Shown in pieces: positions 35,158 to 44,123 of a stretch of DNA of 64,000 bases. The notes under the pieces were generated by a model, which was not told the origin of the DNA, ran no database searches, and worked only from the letters and a program-made list of their open reading frames with translations. Positions within the stretch are counted from its first letter, which is position 1, and each line of letters begins with the position of its first letter. The DNA comes from CAZJRB01 sp964547995. Lineage in GTDB: Bacteria; Planctomycetota; Planctomycetia; Pirellulales; Thermoguttaceae. The stretch spans positions 1-64,000 of the forward strand of contig CAZJRB010000019.1 in assembly GCA_964547995.1 (NCBI GenBank). The letters run 5' to 3'. A program made the translations under genes and the position numbers.

Positions 35158-36324
35158 CTACTCGGGGAAATCCTGGTCATAGTCATGCCGACGCGGCACC
35201 GGAAACGTTGTGTAGTAGACCTCCAAGGTCATGACATTGATTGCCGTCTGGAATATCCGCCCGCCGCCGGCTGCGTTTGGATCGTCCGGGCAAAACCAAC
35301 TTCCGGCATAGATGCTTTCGCCTTGCGGAAGTTGGGCTTCGACTAGCCGGTCACGCAGGCTTCTGTTCCACCTCGTCCACGGTTCTTCGCCCCGGTGACG
35401 CATCACTTTTTGGCCAAAGTAGTTGTAGACCACGTCTTTCTCCGACGGGCCGGTCTCGCTCAAGTAGTCAATGCCACGATTCAGCGCCTCGTTGTCCCAT
35501 TTCCATCCGAGGTACATCCGGCTTAGCAAGCCGGCGGCGGTCGCGGTATTGTCGGCGGTCTTTGGACTCGTCTTGCCGTATCGGGCCCCTTTGTCAACTT
35601 GAACGGTGTCGAAGTAAGTGGGCGCCTTCTTAATGTTAGCCCTCGGCACGCGAAGATAGGCCATGTAGGCACTCTTCATTGCCATGACCTGCCATGCGGT
35701 GACGGCGGTGGACGGCTTCTCGCCGCTGTTCGCCGCCCAACCGCCACTGGCGGGATCTTGCATGGCGCAACTGAAATCGATCGCGTATTGGGCCGGTTTT
35801 TGAAGTATCTTGTCGCGGCTCATGTCGTATGCTTCGCACAGCGCTATGGTAGCCATGGCGTGCCAGAGCATCTCGCCGCCTTCGCCCCGCAGGTCTCCGC
35901 CCTTGGGAGTGATCTTCATCTGCTTTATGAGAAAATTGAGCCCGTTGCGGACGGTTGCCTTATGCTTTCCTTCTGTGTGCGTTTGCCCGGCGCCGAGGAA
36001 GGGCAGCAGCACCAGGCCGGTAGCCCCCGTTTTCGACCGCCACTTGCCGGGGTTCGCGAAGTTGCCTTGAAAGCTCCAACTCCCGTCGGCGTTTTGTTGC
36101 TTCGCCAACCACTGGAGCCCCAGATCCACCGCCTTCTCGCTGGCGGGCGTTGAACCGGACGTGGGGCGCCGTTTTTCAATCGCGACAGAATCTGGGAAAG
36201 ACGGCGCTAGACCGTGAGGCTCCAGTGGTGCGTTGGACGAATCCGACTGGCCCGATGCCGTCACGGCTATCGCACCGAGGATCATTGCCGCCAGAACACC
36301 GTCGAGAATACGCGTGGATTTCAT
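35158..36324 (-). CDS. Secreted prenyltransferase/squalene-cyclase-like repeat protein
   Basis: A 388-residue exported protein: signal peptide about 1-25 (ILGAIAVTASG), then an alpha/alpha-toroid built of repeats with the marker QQNADGSWSF and related GGW motifs (ASGGWAANSG, TAAGLLSRMYLGW). This fold is shared by prenyltransferases, squalene cyclases and complement-like proteins. No DxDD or catalytic zinc ligands are obvious, so enzymatic activity is doubtful; a structural or binding role outside the cell is more likely. It overlaps the stop of the longer paralogue upstream by 4 bases (ATGA), so the two are a coupled pair. Confidence 0.85.
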   Translation of the reverse strand: MKSTRILDGVLAAMILGAIAVTASGQSDSSNAPLEPHGLAPSFPDSVAIEKRRPTSGSTPASEKAVDLGLQWLAKQQNADGSWSFQGNFANPGKWRSKTGATGLVLLPFLGAGQTHTEGKHKATVRNGLNFLIKQMKITPKGGDLRGEGGEMLWHAMATIALCEAYDMSRDKILQKPAQYAIDFSCAMQDPASGGWAANSGEKPSTAVTAWQVMAMKSAYMAYLRVPRANIKKAPTYFDTVQVDKGARYGKTSPKTADNTATAAGLLSRMYLGWKWDNEALNRGIDYLSETGPSEKDVVYNYFGQKVMRHRGEEPWTRWNRSLRDRLVEAQLPQGESIYAGSWFCPDDPNAAGGGRIFQTAINVMTLEVYYTTFPVPRRHDYDQDFPE

Positions 36325-37778
36325 GGCGTATCGCCTCCGTTTACGAATATAGGAATGGCCAATGAATAACTGTCGCCCGGCGTCCTGCTTTGTCGTGGAG
36401 CGTCGTCGCCGGAGTCATTCTTCGCAGGGGCCTGCTCGGCTGGTGGGGTCTCGGCGGCCGGCGCACCGAACGGATCGCCACCGCCAGCGGGCGCACCATC
36501 CGGTGCTGGTGGTGCATCGAACGGGTCTTTTCCGAACGGATCGCCCTGGGGTGGTTCGGGCGCGGGAGTCGGATCGGGAGATTCCTGCTCTTCTTCCTCT
36601 TCTTCCTTCTCCTGTTCCTCTTCCAGCATGAAGTCCCGAGAAATCGGCAAGTTGCGATGGTAGCTTTCGAGCGCCATGGTGTTGAGCGAGGTCTGGAAGA
36701 GCCGGCCCCCGCCAGTTGCACGGGGATCGTTCGGGTCGAACCAACTGCCCGCGTCGTCGCTGCCCGTGAGTTGGGCATTGGTGAGCCGCTTGCGCAAGGC
36801 ACCGTTCCACTTCAACCACAGATCGCCCCCCTCGCCAAACGCCCCGTGAAAGAACACCCGGGTGGCAAAGTATGCGTAGAGGACATCGCTGCCGGCCGAG
36901 TCGGCTCGAATCAAGTGGGGGCCGGCTTTCCGTATCACTTCGTCGGCCTCCTCTCGGTCGTGCGAGCCGACATACATCCAGCAGAGCAGTCCGGCGGCCG
37001 TGGAGGTGTCGGTCGCATCCTTTGGGCTTGTTTCGCCGTACCGGGGACCCTTGTCGACTCGGACGGCGTCTAGAAAGGCCGATGCCTTTTGTGCGGTTGC
37101 ATACGATTTTGTGAGATAGCAGATGTACCCGCTTTTCAGGGCCATGATCTGCCACACGGTAACGGTCATGGCCGGCTTTTCCCCTTTCTTCGGCGCCCAA
37201 CCGCCGGTGGTCCGGTCCTGCCTGGCACGGATGAAACGGATCGCCTTTTTTGCGGGGTCTTCGAGCGACTTATCATGCGTCATGGCGTATGCTTCGCACA
37301 ATACGAGCGTTGCCATGCCATGCCAGATCATCTCGCCGCCTTCGCCCCGCAGATCGCGGCCTCCGCACGAGTTCTTCATTTGTTTCAGAAGGAACTGAAT
37401 TCCCTTGTCGACGGTGGTCTTGTACTTTCCTTGCTTGTGTGCTTGCCCGGCACCGAGGAAGGGCAGGAGTGCCATGGCGGTGGCCCCGGTTTTGGACTTC
37501 CACTTACCCGGGTTGGCGAAATTGCCGTCGAAGCTCCAGTTACCATCCGGGTTCTGTTGCCGGGCAAACCAATCGAGGCTGTCGCGGACAACACTCCGCG
37601 GAGCGGCAATCGGCGTGGTCTTCCGTAGCTTAAGGGTTGCTCTTTTACCTGGCGTCCTGGTTTGACGTGGAGCGTCGCCATCGCTGCGCTTCTTTGCTGG
37701 ACTCGGCTCGGCGGCCAGGGGGATTGCTCCGCCAACGAACATGACCGCGGCGGCGCAGAGAATAGGCATTTTTGCCAT
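36321..37778 (-). CDS. Secreted prenyltransferase-like repeat protein with acidic Pro-rich tail
   Basis: A 485-residue paralogue of the downstream protein. The ATG at 37778 is chosen because it gives a clean signal peptide (MAKMPILCAAAVMFVGGAIP, cleaved at AAEP); the frame is open further upstream. The core (about 50-370) shares QQNPDGNWSFDGNFANPGKWKSKTG and the same toroid repeats with its neighbour. It adds a C-terminal tail of Glu runs followed by PDP...GDPFG.DPFDAPP repeats. The tail ends with DAPRQSRTPG, nearly matching DAPRQTRTPG just after the signal peptide, which hints at a local duplication. Translationally coupled to the shorter copy. Confidence 0.85.
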   Translation of the reverse strand: MAKMPILCAAAVMFVGGAIPLAAEPSPAKKRSDGDAPRQTRTPGKRATLKLRKTTPIAAPRSVVRDSLDWFARQQNPDGNWSFDGNFANPGKWKSKTGATAMALLPFLGAGQAHKQGKYKTTVDKGIQFLLKQMKNSCGGRDLRGEGGEMIWHGMATLVLCEAYAMTHDKSLEDPAKKAIRFIRARQDRTTGGWAPKKGEKPAMTVTVWQIMALKSGYICYLTKSYATAQKASAFLDAVRVDKGPRYGETSPKDATDTSTAAGLLCWMYVGSHDREEADEVIRKAGPHLIRADSAGSDVLYAYFATRVFFHGAFGEGGDLWLKWNGALRKRLTNAQLTGSDDAGSWFDPNDPRATGGGRLFQTSLNTMALESYHRNLPISRDFMLEEEQEKEEEEEEQESPDPTPAPEPPQGDPFGKDPFDAPPAPDGAPAGGGDPFGAPAAETPPAEQAPAKNDSGDDAPRQSRTPGDSYSLAIPIFVNGGDTP

Positions 37779-37919
37779 CGAAGAGTCCTCCGCCCCGGTA
37801 GTTCGACAACCGGGGACGGGATTATTCCCGTACGGGAGGACATTAGCAATCACCGGCGCAGGGCGCGACCGACGGTCGCGGCTTTATAGGGGAAATACCA
37901 TGTGTTTTGCGGCGGGGCC

Positions 37920-38801
37920 TTACTCGGCTGCGGCGGCGTCCATGGCCTCCATCTTTCGCAATTCCAATTGCTCGTATCGTTTCCGCAGCGTGCCGCGGAG
38001 GGGGCCGAAAATGACCACGGACAGGCCGCCTATCAACAGCAGCGGGTAGTAGACTGCGTACGGTTGCGATTGTGTTACGGCGACGACGCCGGCGGCCAGA
38101 GCAACGCAGCCGGACAGGGCAATCGCGGCCATGAGAAACATAACAAGCGAGCGGCCCTTGCCCAGCGATGCCAATAGGCCGATCAACCCGCCGAGGCAAC
38201 CCAACAGCGTGCCGGCCACACCGCCGACCAGACCGCCGGTCGGATCATCCCACCACTGGCCCGGCGGCGTCGTGCTGCCGAGACCTTCCTGCAATTGAAG
38301 TGGGCCCAGGTAGACCGTGCCGCTGCCCTCAAAGACCATGTTGACGATCAACTTGTTGGGTCGCTCCGTGCCCGAGGTAATGTAAAACGGCAGGACAACG
38401 TCTCGCCACGGCGACGTGCCGGAAATCTTTTTCATGGGGCCGGAGTTGCCGAGCGTTCGGCTGAAAAACTTTCCGCCGTTTGGAAAATGGTTCCACATCT
38501 CCAGATAACCGTTGCCCTGTACGCCGTCGTAACGGATCTTTCCAACAATGGCGTACTGCGCTTCGGTGATGCCGGGGTTTTCGATCTCCAGCAATGTGAT
38601 CGACCTCGGTTCGTTCGTGGGATTCTCGATTTTCAACTGGTCGGGCATCTCGGAGTCGTCGGGCAAGGCTTCTCCGGCGGCGAGTTGTCCCGCGTCGCGG
38701 AGCCCGGTCCATGAGATTTCCCGCAGTGTTTCAGCGGCCGGTGCGGCCGATGCCAATGCCAAAACGGCAACGAGCAGACTACTCGCGATCAGGCGTGTCA
38801 T
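37920..38801 (-). CDS. Exported membrane protein of unknown function
   Basis: A 293-residue protein. ATG 38801 is chosen: GGAGG lies 6 bases upstream and a signal peptide follows (LIASSLLVAVLALASAAPAAA-like). The middle (about 25-190) is a beta-rich extracytoplasmic domain (ISWTGLRDAGQLAAGEALPD, IENPGITEAQYAIVGKIRYDG, GTVYLGPLQLQEG). Three hydrophobic helices follow at about 195-270 (including a Gly-rich VGGVAGTLLGCLGGLIGLLASLG), then a short basic/acidic cytoplasmic tail. Its start overlaps the end of the DUF2089 regulator gene by 23 bases, so the regulator and this protein probably act together, perhaps as a membrane sensor pair. Confidence 0.7.
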   Translation of the reverse strand: MTRLIASSLLVAVLALASAAPAAETLREISWTGLRDAGQLAAGEALPDDSEMPDQLKIENPTNEPRSITLLEIENPGITEAQYAIVGKIRYDGVQGNGYLEMWNHFPNGGKFFSRTLGNSGPMKKISGTSPWRDVVLPFYITSGTERPNKLIVNMVFEGSGTVYLGPLQLQEGLGSTTPPGQWWDDPTGGLVGGVAGTLLGCLGGLIGLLASLGKGRSLVMFLMAAIALSGCVALAAGVVAVTQSQPYAVYYPLLLIGGLSVVIFGPLRGTLRKRYEQLELRKMEAMDAAAAE

Positions 38802-39105
38802 GATGACCCTCCATTTCTTGTTGATGGGCTGAGAGTAGCGATTTGAGCGTATCGATATCGATCTTACCTTCGGCGTACTTCGCACGGGCGAGACGCTCGA
38901 ACGGGGATATGATCTGCTGATCGTCGTAGACCTTGATCTTCTCGATCAGCCGATCCAAACGCAGACGCACGGTCGGATACGTGATCCCGTACGCCTTAGC
39001 CATCGCTTTGAGCGATCCGGACGCCAGGACGAACCGCTTGACGAAGGCAAGATCCTCGTCCTGGAGCAGGTCGATCCAATTGTTGTCGCTAGGATTGGTA
39101 TTCAT
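38779..39105 (-). CDS. DUF2089-family helix-turn-helix regulator
   Basis: A 108-residue protein. ATG 39105 is preferred over an in-frame ATG at 39150 because the latter is only about 5 bases from the expected transcription start, while GGAG precedes 39105. The core DLAFVKRFVLASGSLKAMAKAYGITYPTVRLRLDRLI is the helix-turn-helix typical of DUF2089 (the TYPTVR-LD motif). The C-terminus (YAEGKIDIDTLKSLL) resembles a short SHOCT-like tail. It probably regulates its own operon, whose next gene encodes an exported membrane protein. Confidence 0.85.
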   Translation of the reverse strand: MNTNPSDNNWIDLLQDEDLAFVKRFVLASGSLKAMAKAYGITYPTVRLRLDRLIEKIKVYDDQQIISPFERLARAKYAEGKIDIDTLKSLLSAHQQEMEGHHDTPDRE

Positions 39106-39160
39106 GATGTTTCTGGCTCCAAGTACGTGGGAAGCCCAAATTTTGTTCATGTCTAATTGA

Positions 39161-39188
39161 ATTATAACCTAAATAAAATAGAAGTCAA
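39161..39188 (-). promoter_or_regulatory. Near-consensus sigma-70 promoter of the DUF2089 operon
   Basis: On the minus strand TTGACT (39183-39188) and TATAAT (39161-39166) are separated by 16 bases in an AT-rich island. This matches the housekeeping consensus at 11 of 12 positions. Transcription should start near 39154, leaving a leader of about 50 bases before ATG 39105. It is the best promoter-like sequence I found in the window. Confidence 0.75.
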
Positions 39189-39513
39189 TTGTGATTTTAT
39201 TTATTTTGGGGAACAAGAACCCCTCTGATGGGTTGCTTGTTGCCGCGATGTGTAAACGCCCTGCGACGAAGGGTTCGGCCCAACGGAACCTCGGCACGCA
39301 GTGCCAGGGCTTTTGTTCTCGACTCTCAACTCTTGACTCTTGACTCGCGAATCTTGGCAGTCGCCATGCGAACCCGTGGAGATTCGAATTGCTCCAAGAA
39401 CCATAGGGCGGCTTGAACTTGCCGCAGGTTGGACATATCCTGAGATGTCCGGCAGATTTTTTCTGCCCTCCCCCAATTATAAGTGTCTCTTGAAGACCGA
39501 GGAGTCAACGCCC
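39189..39513. other. Leader region of the acetolactate synthase gene
   Basis: No gene is supported, though the synthase frame is open back to 39340. The stretch holds CTCAACTCTTGACTCTTGACTC-type filler and two small hairpins: GGACAT/ATGTCC (39431-39436, 39445-39450) and GGCAGA/TCTGCC (39451-39456, 39462-39467). No leader peptide with runs of branched-chain codons is seen. Confidence 0.35.
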
Positions 39514-41292
39514 GTGGCCAAGACCGCGAAGAAATCGAGCAAACCGACCCGTGCCGAGCCGACCAGTGGGGCCGACATCGCGATTCAGGTGTTGGTCAAT
39601 CACGGTGTGGATACCATATTCGCACTTCCGGGCGGGGCCACCATCCCCTTGCACCAGGCGTTGACCCGGTTCCGGGACAGAGTGCGGGTCATCTTGCCGC
39701 GGCAGGAACAGGGCGGCGGATTCGCAGCACAAGGTTACGCCCGAACGACCGGGCGGGTCGGTGTCTGCATGACCACGAGCGGCCCGGGCGCCACAAACCT
39801 GGTTACTTCCATCGCCGATGCCAAGCTGGACAGCATTCCCATCATCGGGATCACGGGGCAGGTGGGCACGCCGGTGATCGGCAAGGATGCGTTCCAGGAA
39901 ACGCCCATCATCGAGGTCTGCCGGAGTGTGACGAAGCATCATTACCTGGTCACGCGCGTCGAGGACGTTGCCCGAGTCGTCCGCGAGGCGTTTCACATTG
40001 CAACCACCGGCCGTCCGGGACCCGTATTGATCGATCTGCCGAAGGACGTGCAGATGACACAGACGGTGCCGGACTATGACGAACCGATGAATTTGCCGGG
40101 CTATATGGTCAATGAGCGGCTCGCCACTCCGGACGAAATCGCACAAGCGGCAGCGTGGATCCGCCAGGCGAAGCGGCCGGTGATCTACGCCGGGGGCGGG
40201 TTGATCGCTGCGGATGCGTGCGAAGAATTGGCCGAGCTGGTCCGCAAGACGGAGATCCCGGTCGCGACGACGCTGCTGTGCCAGGGCGGGTTTCCCAATG
40301 ACCATCCCCTTTCGCTCGACATGCCCGGAATGCACGGAAGCATTTATGCCAACTACGCGCTCGACGCGGCCGATCTGCTGCTGGCGTTCGGCGTCCGGTT
40401 CGACGACCGGGTTACCGGCAACGTCTCGGAATTCGCCAAGGGGGCGAAGATCATCCATATCGAAATCGATCCTTCGGAGATCAACAAGATCAAGGAAGCG
40501 CACCTGCCGATCGTCAGCGACTTGAAGTACGCGTTGGCCGAACTGAACAAGATCGTCGAGCCTCCGGGGGACCTGACCGAATGGCACAAACAGGTCGCCA
40601 ACTGGAAGAAGGAAGAGCCGTTCCGCTATGACGAGGATTTCGACGGAATCCTGCCGCAGCACGCCATCGCCGAGTTGTCGAAGCTGACGAAGGACCTCGA
40701 TCCGATCATCACGACGGGCGTAGGGCAACACCAGATGTGGACGGCCCAGCACTTCCAGTTCCGCAAGCCGCGGCGGCATTTGACCAGCGGTGGCCTGGGA
40801 ACGATGGGTTTCGGGTTGCCGTCGGCCATTGGGGCGAAGGCCGCCCATCCCGACAAGCTGGTCATCGATATCGACGGCGACGGGAGCCTGTTGATGAACA
40901 TTCAGGAAATGGCCACCTCCTTCTGCGAAAAGCTGCCGGTGAAGGTGATGTTGCTGAACAACATGCACCTGGGGATGGTGGTGCAGTGGGAAGACCGGTT
41001 CCATGCGGCGAACCGCGCCCACACCTATCTCGGCCCGATCGACCACCCCGAAGCGACCGGCCGGGGTAACGGCATCACGCCGGATGAGCGGTACCCCGAT
41101 TTCGTGGCGATCGCGGCGGGTTTTGGCTGGCGGGGCCGCCACGTCTCGAAGAAAGCGGAACTGACCGCGGGGATCCGGGAAATGATCGACTCGGAGCAGT
41201 CGTACGTCCTTGACGTCCAGGTACCTTATCAAGAGCACGTCCTGCCGATGATCCCGTCCGGGGCAACGGTCCGCGACCTGATCAAAGAGTAG
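39514..41292 (+). CDS. ilvB: Acetolactate synthase large subunit
   Basis: A 592-residue thiamine-diphosphate enzyme that makes acetolactate in branched-chain amino-acid synthesis. The GTG at 39514 is chosen because AGGAG lies 9 bases upstream and the family N-terminus then fits ([29 protein letters not shown]). The catalytic Glu lies in [17 protein letters not shown] (E65). The ThDP motif [14 protein letters not shown]...LLNN is intact, as are TSGPGATNL and the FAD-type central region. The catalytic loop reads [12 protein letters not shown] rather than the usual QGAxHMADGYAR. No IlvN small subunit lies next to it. Cytoplasmic. Confidence 0.93.
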   Translation: MAKTAKKSSKPTRAEPTSGADIAIQVLVNHGVDTIFALPGGATIPLHQALTRFRDRVRVILPRQEQGGGFAAQGYARTTGRVGVCMTTSGPGATNLVTSIADAKLDSIPIIGITGQVGTPVIGKDAFQETPIIEVCRSVTKHHYLVTRVEDVARVVREAFHIATTGRPGPVLIDLPKDVQMTQTVPDYDEPMNLPGYMVNERLATPDEIAQAAAWIRQAKRPVIYAGGGLIAADACEELAELVRKTEIPVATTLLCQGGFPNDHPLSLDMPGMHGSIYANYALDAADLLLAFGVRFDDRVTGNVSEFAKGAKIIHIEIDPSEINKIKEAHLPIVSDLKYALAELNKIVEPPGDLTEWHKQVANWKKEEPFRYDEDFDGILPQHAIAELSKLTKDLDPIITTGVGQHQMWTAQHFQFRKPRRHLTSGGLGTMGFGLPSAIGAKAAHPDKLVIDIDGDGSLLMNIQEMATSFCEKLPVKVMLLNNMHLGMVVQWEDRFHAANRAHTYLGPIDHPEATGRGNGITPDERYPDFVAIAAGFGWRGRHVSKKAELTAGIREMIDSEQSYVLDVQVPYQEHVLPMIPSGATVRDLIKE

Positions 41293-41482
41293 GTCGCGGG
41301 CGCCGTGGCGAATCCTTTCACTCGATGGCAGAGTTCACCTCAATTCTCCGCCCCGCGTTGCGGGCCGGCTATTGGAGAAACTCTTTCCACTTCCCACTTC
41401 GCTCTACCCGCTTGCAGTCTATCGCTCTTCCCGGTATGCTTAAGCCGCTGCCCAACTCGAATACCAGCAACCGAGAGTCTTC

Positions 41483-43288
41483 GTGAGCGAGCCGACCGCA
41501 CAGCCGATGGAAACATCCCCCGCAATGAAAATTCTCCGGCGATGCCTTCGGCCGTCGCTGATCTTCTTCGTCCTTGCCGCTGCAACGGCGATTGTCGTCG
41601 GCCGATACGGCTCGCCCACCTGGACCGTCGATCCGGTCCCACTCAAGGTGAAAACGGACGAAGACGGCGCCGACTACTACAGCGACGATGGGAAACGGGT
41701 CGTCGTCAACAAGTGGATTCCGATAGAACAAGCTTATCTTTCGAGAAAAAATATCGACAAACTAAATGCCGGGGGCAACCCACCCGAGACCCTGGAAGAA
41801 CACGTAGTCGATACCCGTGTGGGCGACGAAAAACCCTTGTACTTCAAGTTGGTCGCCAAGCAGAATTGGAGGTTTTGGTCGCTCTTGCCGGCGCTGGTGG
41901 CGATCGGGCTTTGCTGGGCGACGCGCGAGCCTGTAATCTCGTTGTTTGGCGGGATCGTTGTCGGGGCATTCCTGCTGGGGAAATACAACCTTGCCGGGGA
42001 TGTCCTGGTCGCCAATCTCGCCACGAAGGATGCGGCCGCCATCTTGATCCTCTATCTCTGGTTGCTCGGCGGGTTGCTCGGCATCTGGTCGAGAACGGGG
42101 GCCGCCCAGGCCTTCGCCAACCTGATGACCCGAAAGTTCGTCCGCGGCCCCAGAACCGCCAAACTCGTCGCGTGGTTTCTCGGAATCATCTTCTTCCAGG
42201 GCGGAACGGTCAGCACGGTGCTCGTCGGCACGACGGTCAAACCCCTGGCCGACAAGGAACGCGTCAGCCACGAGGAGCTTTCGTATATCGTCGATTCGAC
42301 CGCCTCGCCGATCGCCTCGCAACTGGCGTTCAACGCATGGCCGGGATACATCCAGGCGTTCATTTTCGTTCCCGGCGTTGCATGGCTGGCAACGGAATCC
42401 GACCGCATCCGGTTCTTCTTCTGTAGCGTTCCGTTTTGCTTCTACGCGATCTTCGCAGTCACCTTCACGTTTCTGCTGAGCATCGGCCGGTCGCCGTTCC
42501 TGGGCCGAAGGATGCGAGCGGCAATCCGCCGGGCACGCGAGACGGGGCAACTCGATCGCCCCGACGCCGAACCGCTCAGCTCCAAAGAGCTTCAGGGGGC
42601 AAACGTGCCCGAGGGGTACAGCCCACACGTGCTCGAGTTCTTCCTGCCGCTGGGTACACTGATCGGAACCGCCATCGGCACGTTCATCCTCTACGGTTCC
42701 CCGAAGGTTCAATGGGCGTTCGGTGCGGCCCTGCTGCTGGCCATGGCGATGGCCTTGTTCCGCGGAATGCGGCTGAAAGACTTGATGGAGGGGCTCAGCG
42801 ACGGGTTCAAGGGCGTGGTCGTCGGTTCCGTCATTCTCCTGTTGGCAATGACAATCGGCCATGTCAGCCGCGACGCCGGCGGCGGTATCTATCTCGTCGA
42901 ACTGCTCGGCGATAAGATTCCCTATTGGGCCTTGCCCGTCATGCTCCAAATCATGACGGTCATCATCTCCTTCTCGACCGGCACAAGCTGGGGGACCTAC
43001 GCGGTGGCGTTTCCGCTTGCGATGCCATTGAGTTGGGCGGTGGCCCAGTCGCAGGGCGTCAGCCATCCGATGTTTTTCATGACGCTATGTTTTGCCGCCG
43101 TGATGGACGGCAGCGTTTCCGGCGATCAGTGCTCGCCGATCTCCGACACGACGGTCCTTAGCTCGATGTGTACCGGTTGCGACCTGATGGACCACGTGAA
43201 GACCCAAATCCCCCAGGCATCGGTCGCCGCGTTGCTGGCGGGAATCTGCTGGACGATCGTGACGGTGGCGTTCTGCCAACCGGCATAA
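41483..43288 (+). CDS. NhaC-family Na+/H+ antiporter-like membrane protein with extracytoplasmic insertion
   Basis: A 601-residue inner-membrane protein with a GTG start (weak GAGAG upstream). About eleven helices are seen. The second half carries the NhaC/permease hallmarks: FSTGTSWGTYAVAFPLAMP and SGDQCSPISDTTVLSSM. In the first half, FFQGGTVSTVLVGTTVKPL and DSTASPIASQLAF are also typical. Between the first helix (about 24-42) and the second (about 133) there is a hydrophilic insertion of some 85 residues (VDPVPLKVKTDEDG..., LEEHVVDTRVGDEKPLYFKLV), unusual for NhaC. It probably exchanges Na+ and H+, possibly with an organic substrate. Confidence 0.85.
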   Translation: MSEPTAQPMETSPAMKILRRCLRPSLIFFVLAAATAIVVGRYGSPTWTVDPVPLKVKTDEDGADYYSDDGKRVVVNKWIPIEQAYLSRKNIDKLNAGGNPPETLEEHVVDTRVGDEKPLYFKLVAKQNWRFWSLLPALVAIGLCWATREPVISLFGGIVVGAFLLGKYNLAGDVLVANLATKDAAAILILYLWLLGGLLGIWSRTGAAQAFANLMTRKFVRGPRTAKLVAWFLGIIFFQGGTVSTVLVGTTVKPLADKERVSHEELSYIVDSTASPIASQLAFNAWPGYIQAFIFVPGVAWLATESDRIRFFFCSVPFCFYAIFAVTFTFLLSIGRSPFLGRRMRAAIRRARETGQLDRPDAEPLSSKELQGANVPEGYSPHVLEFFLPLGTLIGTAIGTFILYGSPKVQWAFGAALLLAMAMALFRGMRLKDLMEGLSDGFKGVVVGSVILLLAMTIGHVSRDAGGGIYLVELLGDKIPYWALPVMLQIMTVIISFSTGTSWGTYAVAFPLAMPLSWAVAQSQGVSHPMFFMTLCFAAVMDGSVSGDQCSPISDTTVLSSMCTGCDLMDHVKTQIPQASVAALLAGICWTIVTVAFCQPA

Positions 43289-43335
43289 AACCGCGCCCGT
43301 CGGTCGCGCGCCAGCATCATTTCAGATACCGGGGA

Positions 43336-43791
43336 TCACTGCTGCTGTTGATTCTCCTCAAGCTCAGGCGACGTAACGTGAAAGGATGCCAAGAGCCACT
43401 CGCCCCGGACCTTCTCAAACTTCGCTTCGATCGTGGCGGGCCCCTTGTCGAACTGCGCGTCGTAGACGGCGTCGGCAGAGATTTGCTTGATGTTGATATG
43501 CGACAGCTTCTTGGAACGCAGCGCCCCCCACCGGGCCTTGATCGTTCGGCCAAGCTGACCGTATTGCTCCCGTGTCGTCGTTTCCCGAAACCCGGGCGTC
43601 GTCTGTGTGGAATAGGTTTCGGCAAAGGTCCCGCGGTCGATGGCCCCAAACAGGGCGTCGACCTTCGCCGACAGTGTGGCATCCACTTTCCGCAACACAG
43701 CAAGAAAGCCCCCCGCACACAGCATCAAGCAAAGGATCGCCACGCCCCCAACGCCAATCCCGACAACGACGAACACTCGGTTGGTTCTCAT
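43336..43791 (-). CDS. Small membrane-anchored protein, DUF4864-like fold suspected
   Basis: A 151-residue protein. The ATG at 43791 (AAGGGTGG upstream) is chosen; the frame is open far upstream, but that part is not protein-like. An N-terminal transmembrane helix (about 7-32, VFVVVGIGVGGVAILCLMLCAGGFL) anchors a small extracytoplasmic domain of SnoaL/NTF2-like character: DALFGAIDRGTFAETYSTQTTPGFRETTT, later VYDAQFDKGPATIEAKFEKVRGEWLLASFHV. The TW-like strand EWLLASFHV and the residue order suit the NTF2-like superfamily; this is inference. It ends 47 bases from the convergent antiporter gene. Confidence 0.65.
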   Translation of the reverse strand: MRTNRVFVVVGIGVGGVAILCLMLCAGGFLAVLRKVDATLSAKVDALFGAIDRGTFAETYSTQTTPGFRETTTREQYGQLGRTIKARWGALRSKKLSHINIKQISADAVYDAQFDKGPATIEAKFEKVRGEWLLASFHVTSPELEENQQQQ

Positions 43792-44123
43792 CAAAACCAC
43801 CCTTCTGGGGAGGAATCGTGCGGCGGTCGGACGCGTCGGTCCAGCTCCAGTATCAACCAAATCCATTATCGGAGAAACCCGCCGCAACGACAATCGTCGT
43901 GTCCGGCTCGCTCGCATCCGGCTTGCGTCCTCTCGTAATGGACGCAAACCACTGCCAGGCAAGGGCTTACAGAAGGAGGAGGGAGTGTGTGTCACGGGCA
44001 GCCGTCTGAGGACGAACATAGCCCGATCGTGGGGGGGTTGACCTTGACCACAATCCACCCTGCGACTATGCTTTTCGCTCCCCGCTCTCCCCGCTTGGGT
44101 TGTGCGCCGGCAATATCCCCTCC
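43792..44123. other. Divergent intergenic region, no gene seen
   Basis: About 330 bases with overlapping short frames on both strands but none with recognisable sequence. It presumably holds the promoters of the small membrane protein and of the glycosyltransferase. No hairpin or clear promoter stands out. Confidence 0.4.

Noticed and set aside
39505..41238. Minus-strand open frame of 577 codons opposite the acetolactate synthase
   Set aside because: The plus strand encodes an unmistakable ThDP enzyme; the antisense product shows only reversed-bias composition.
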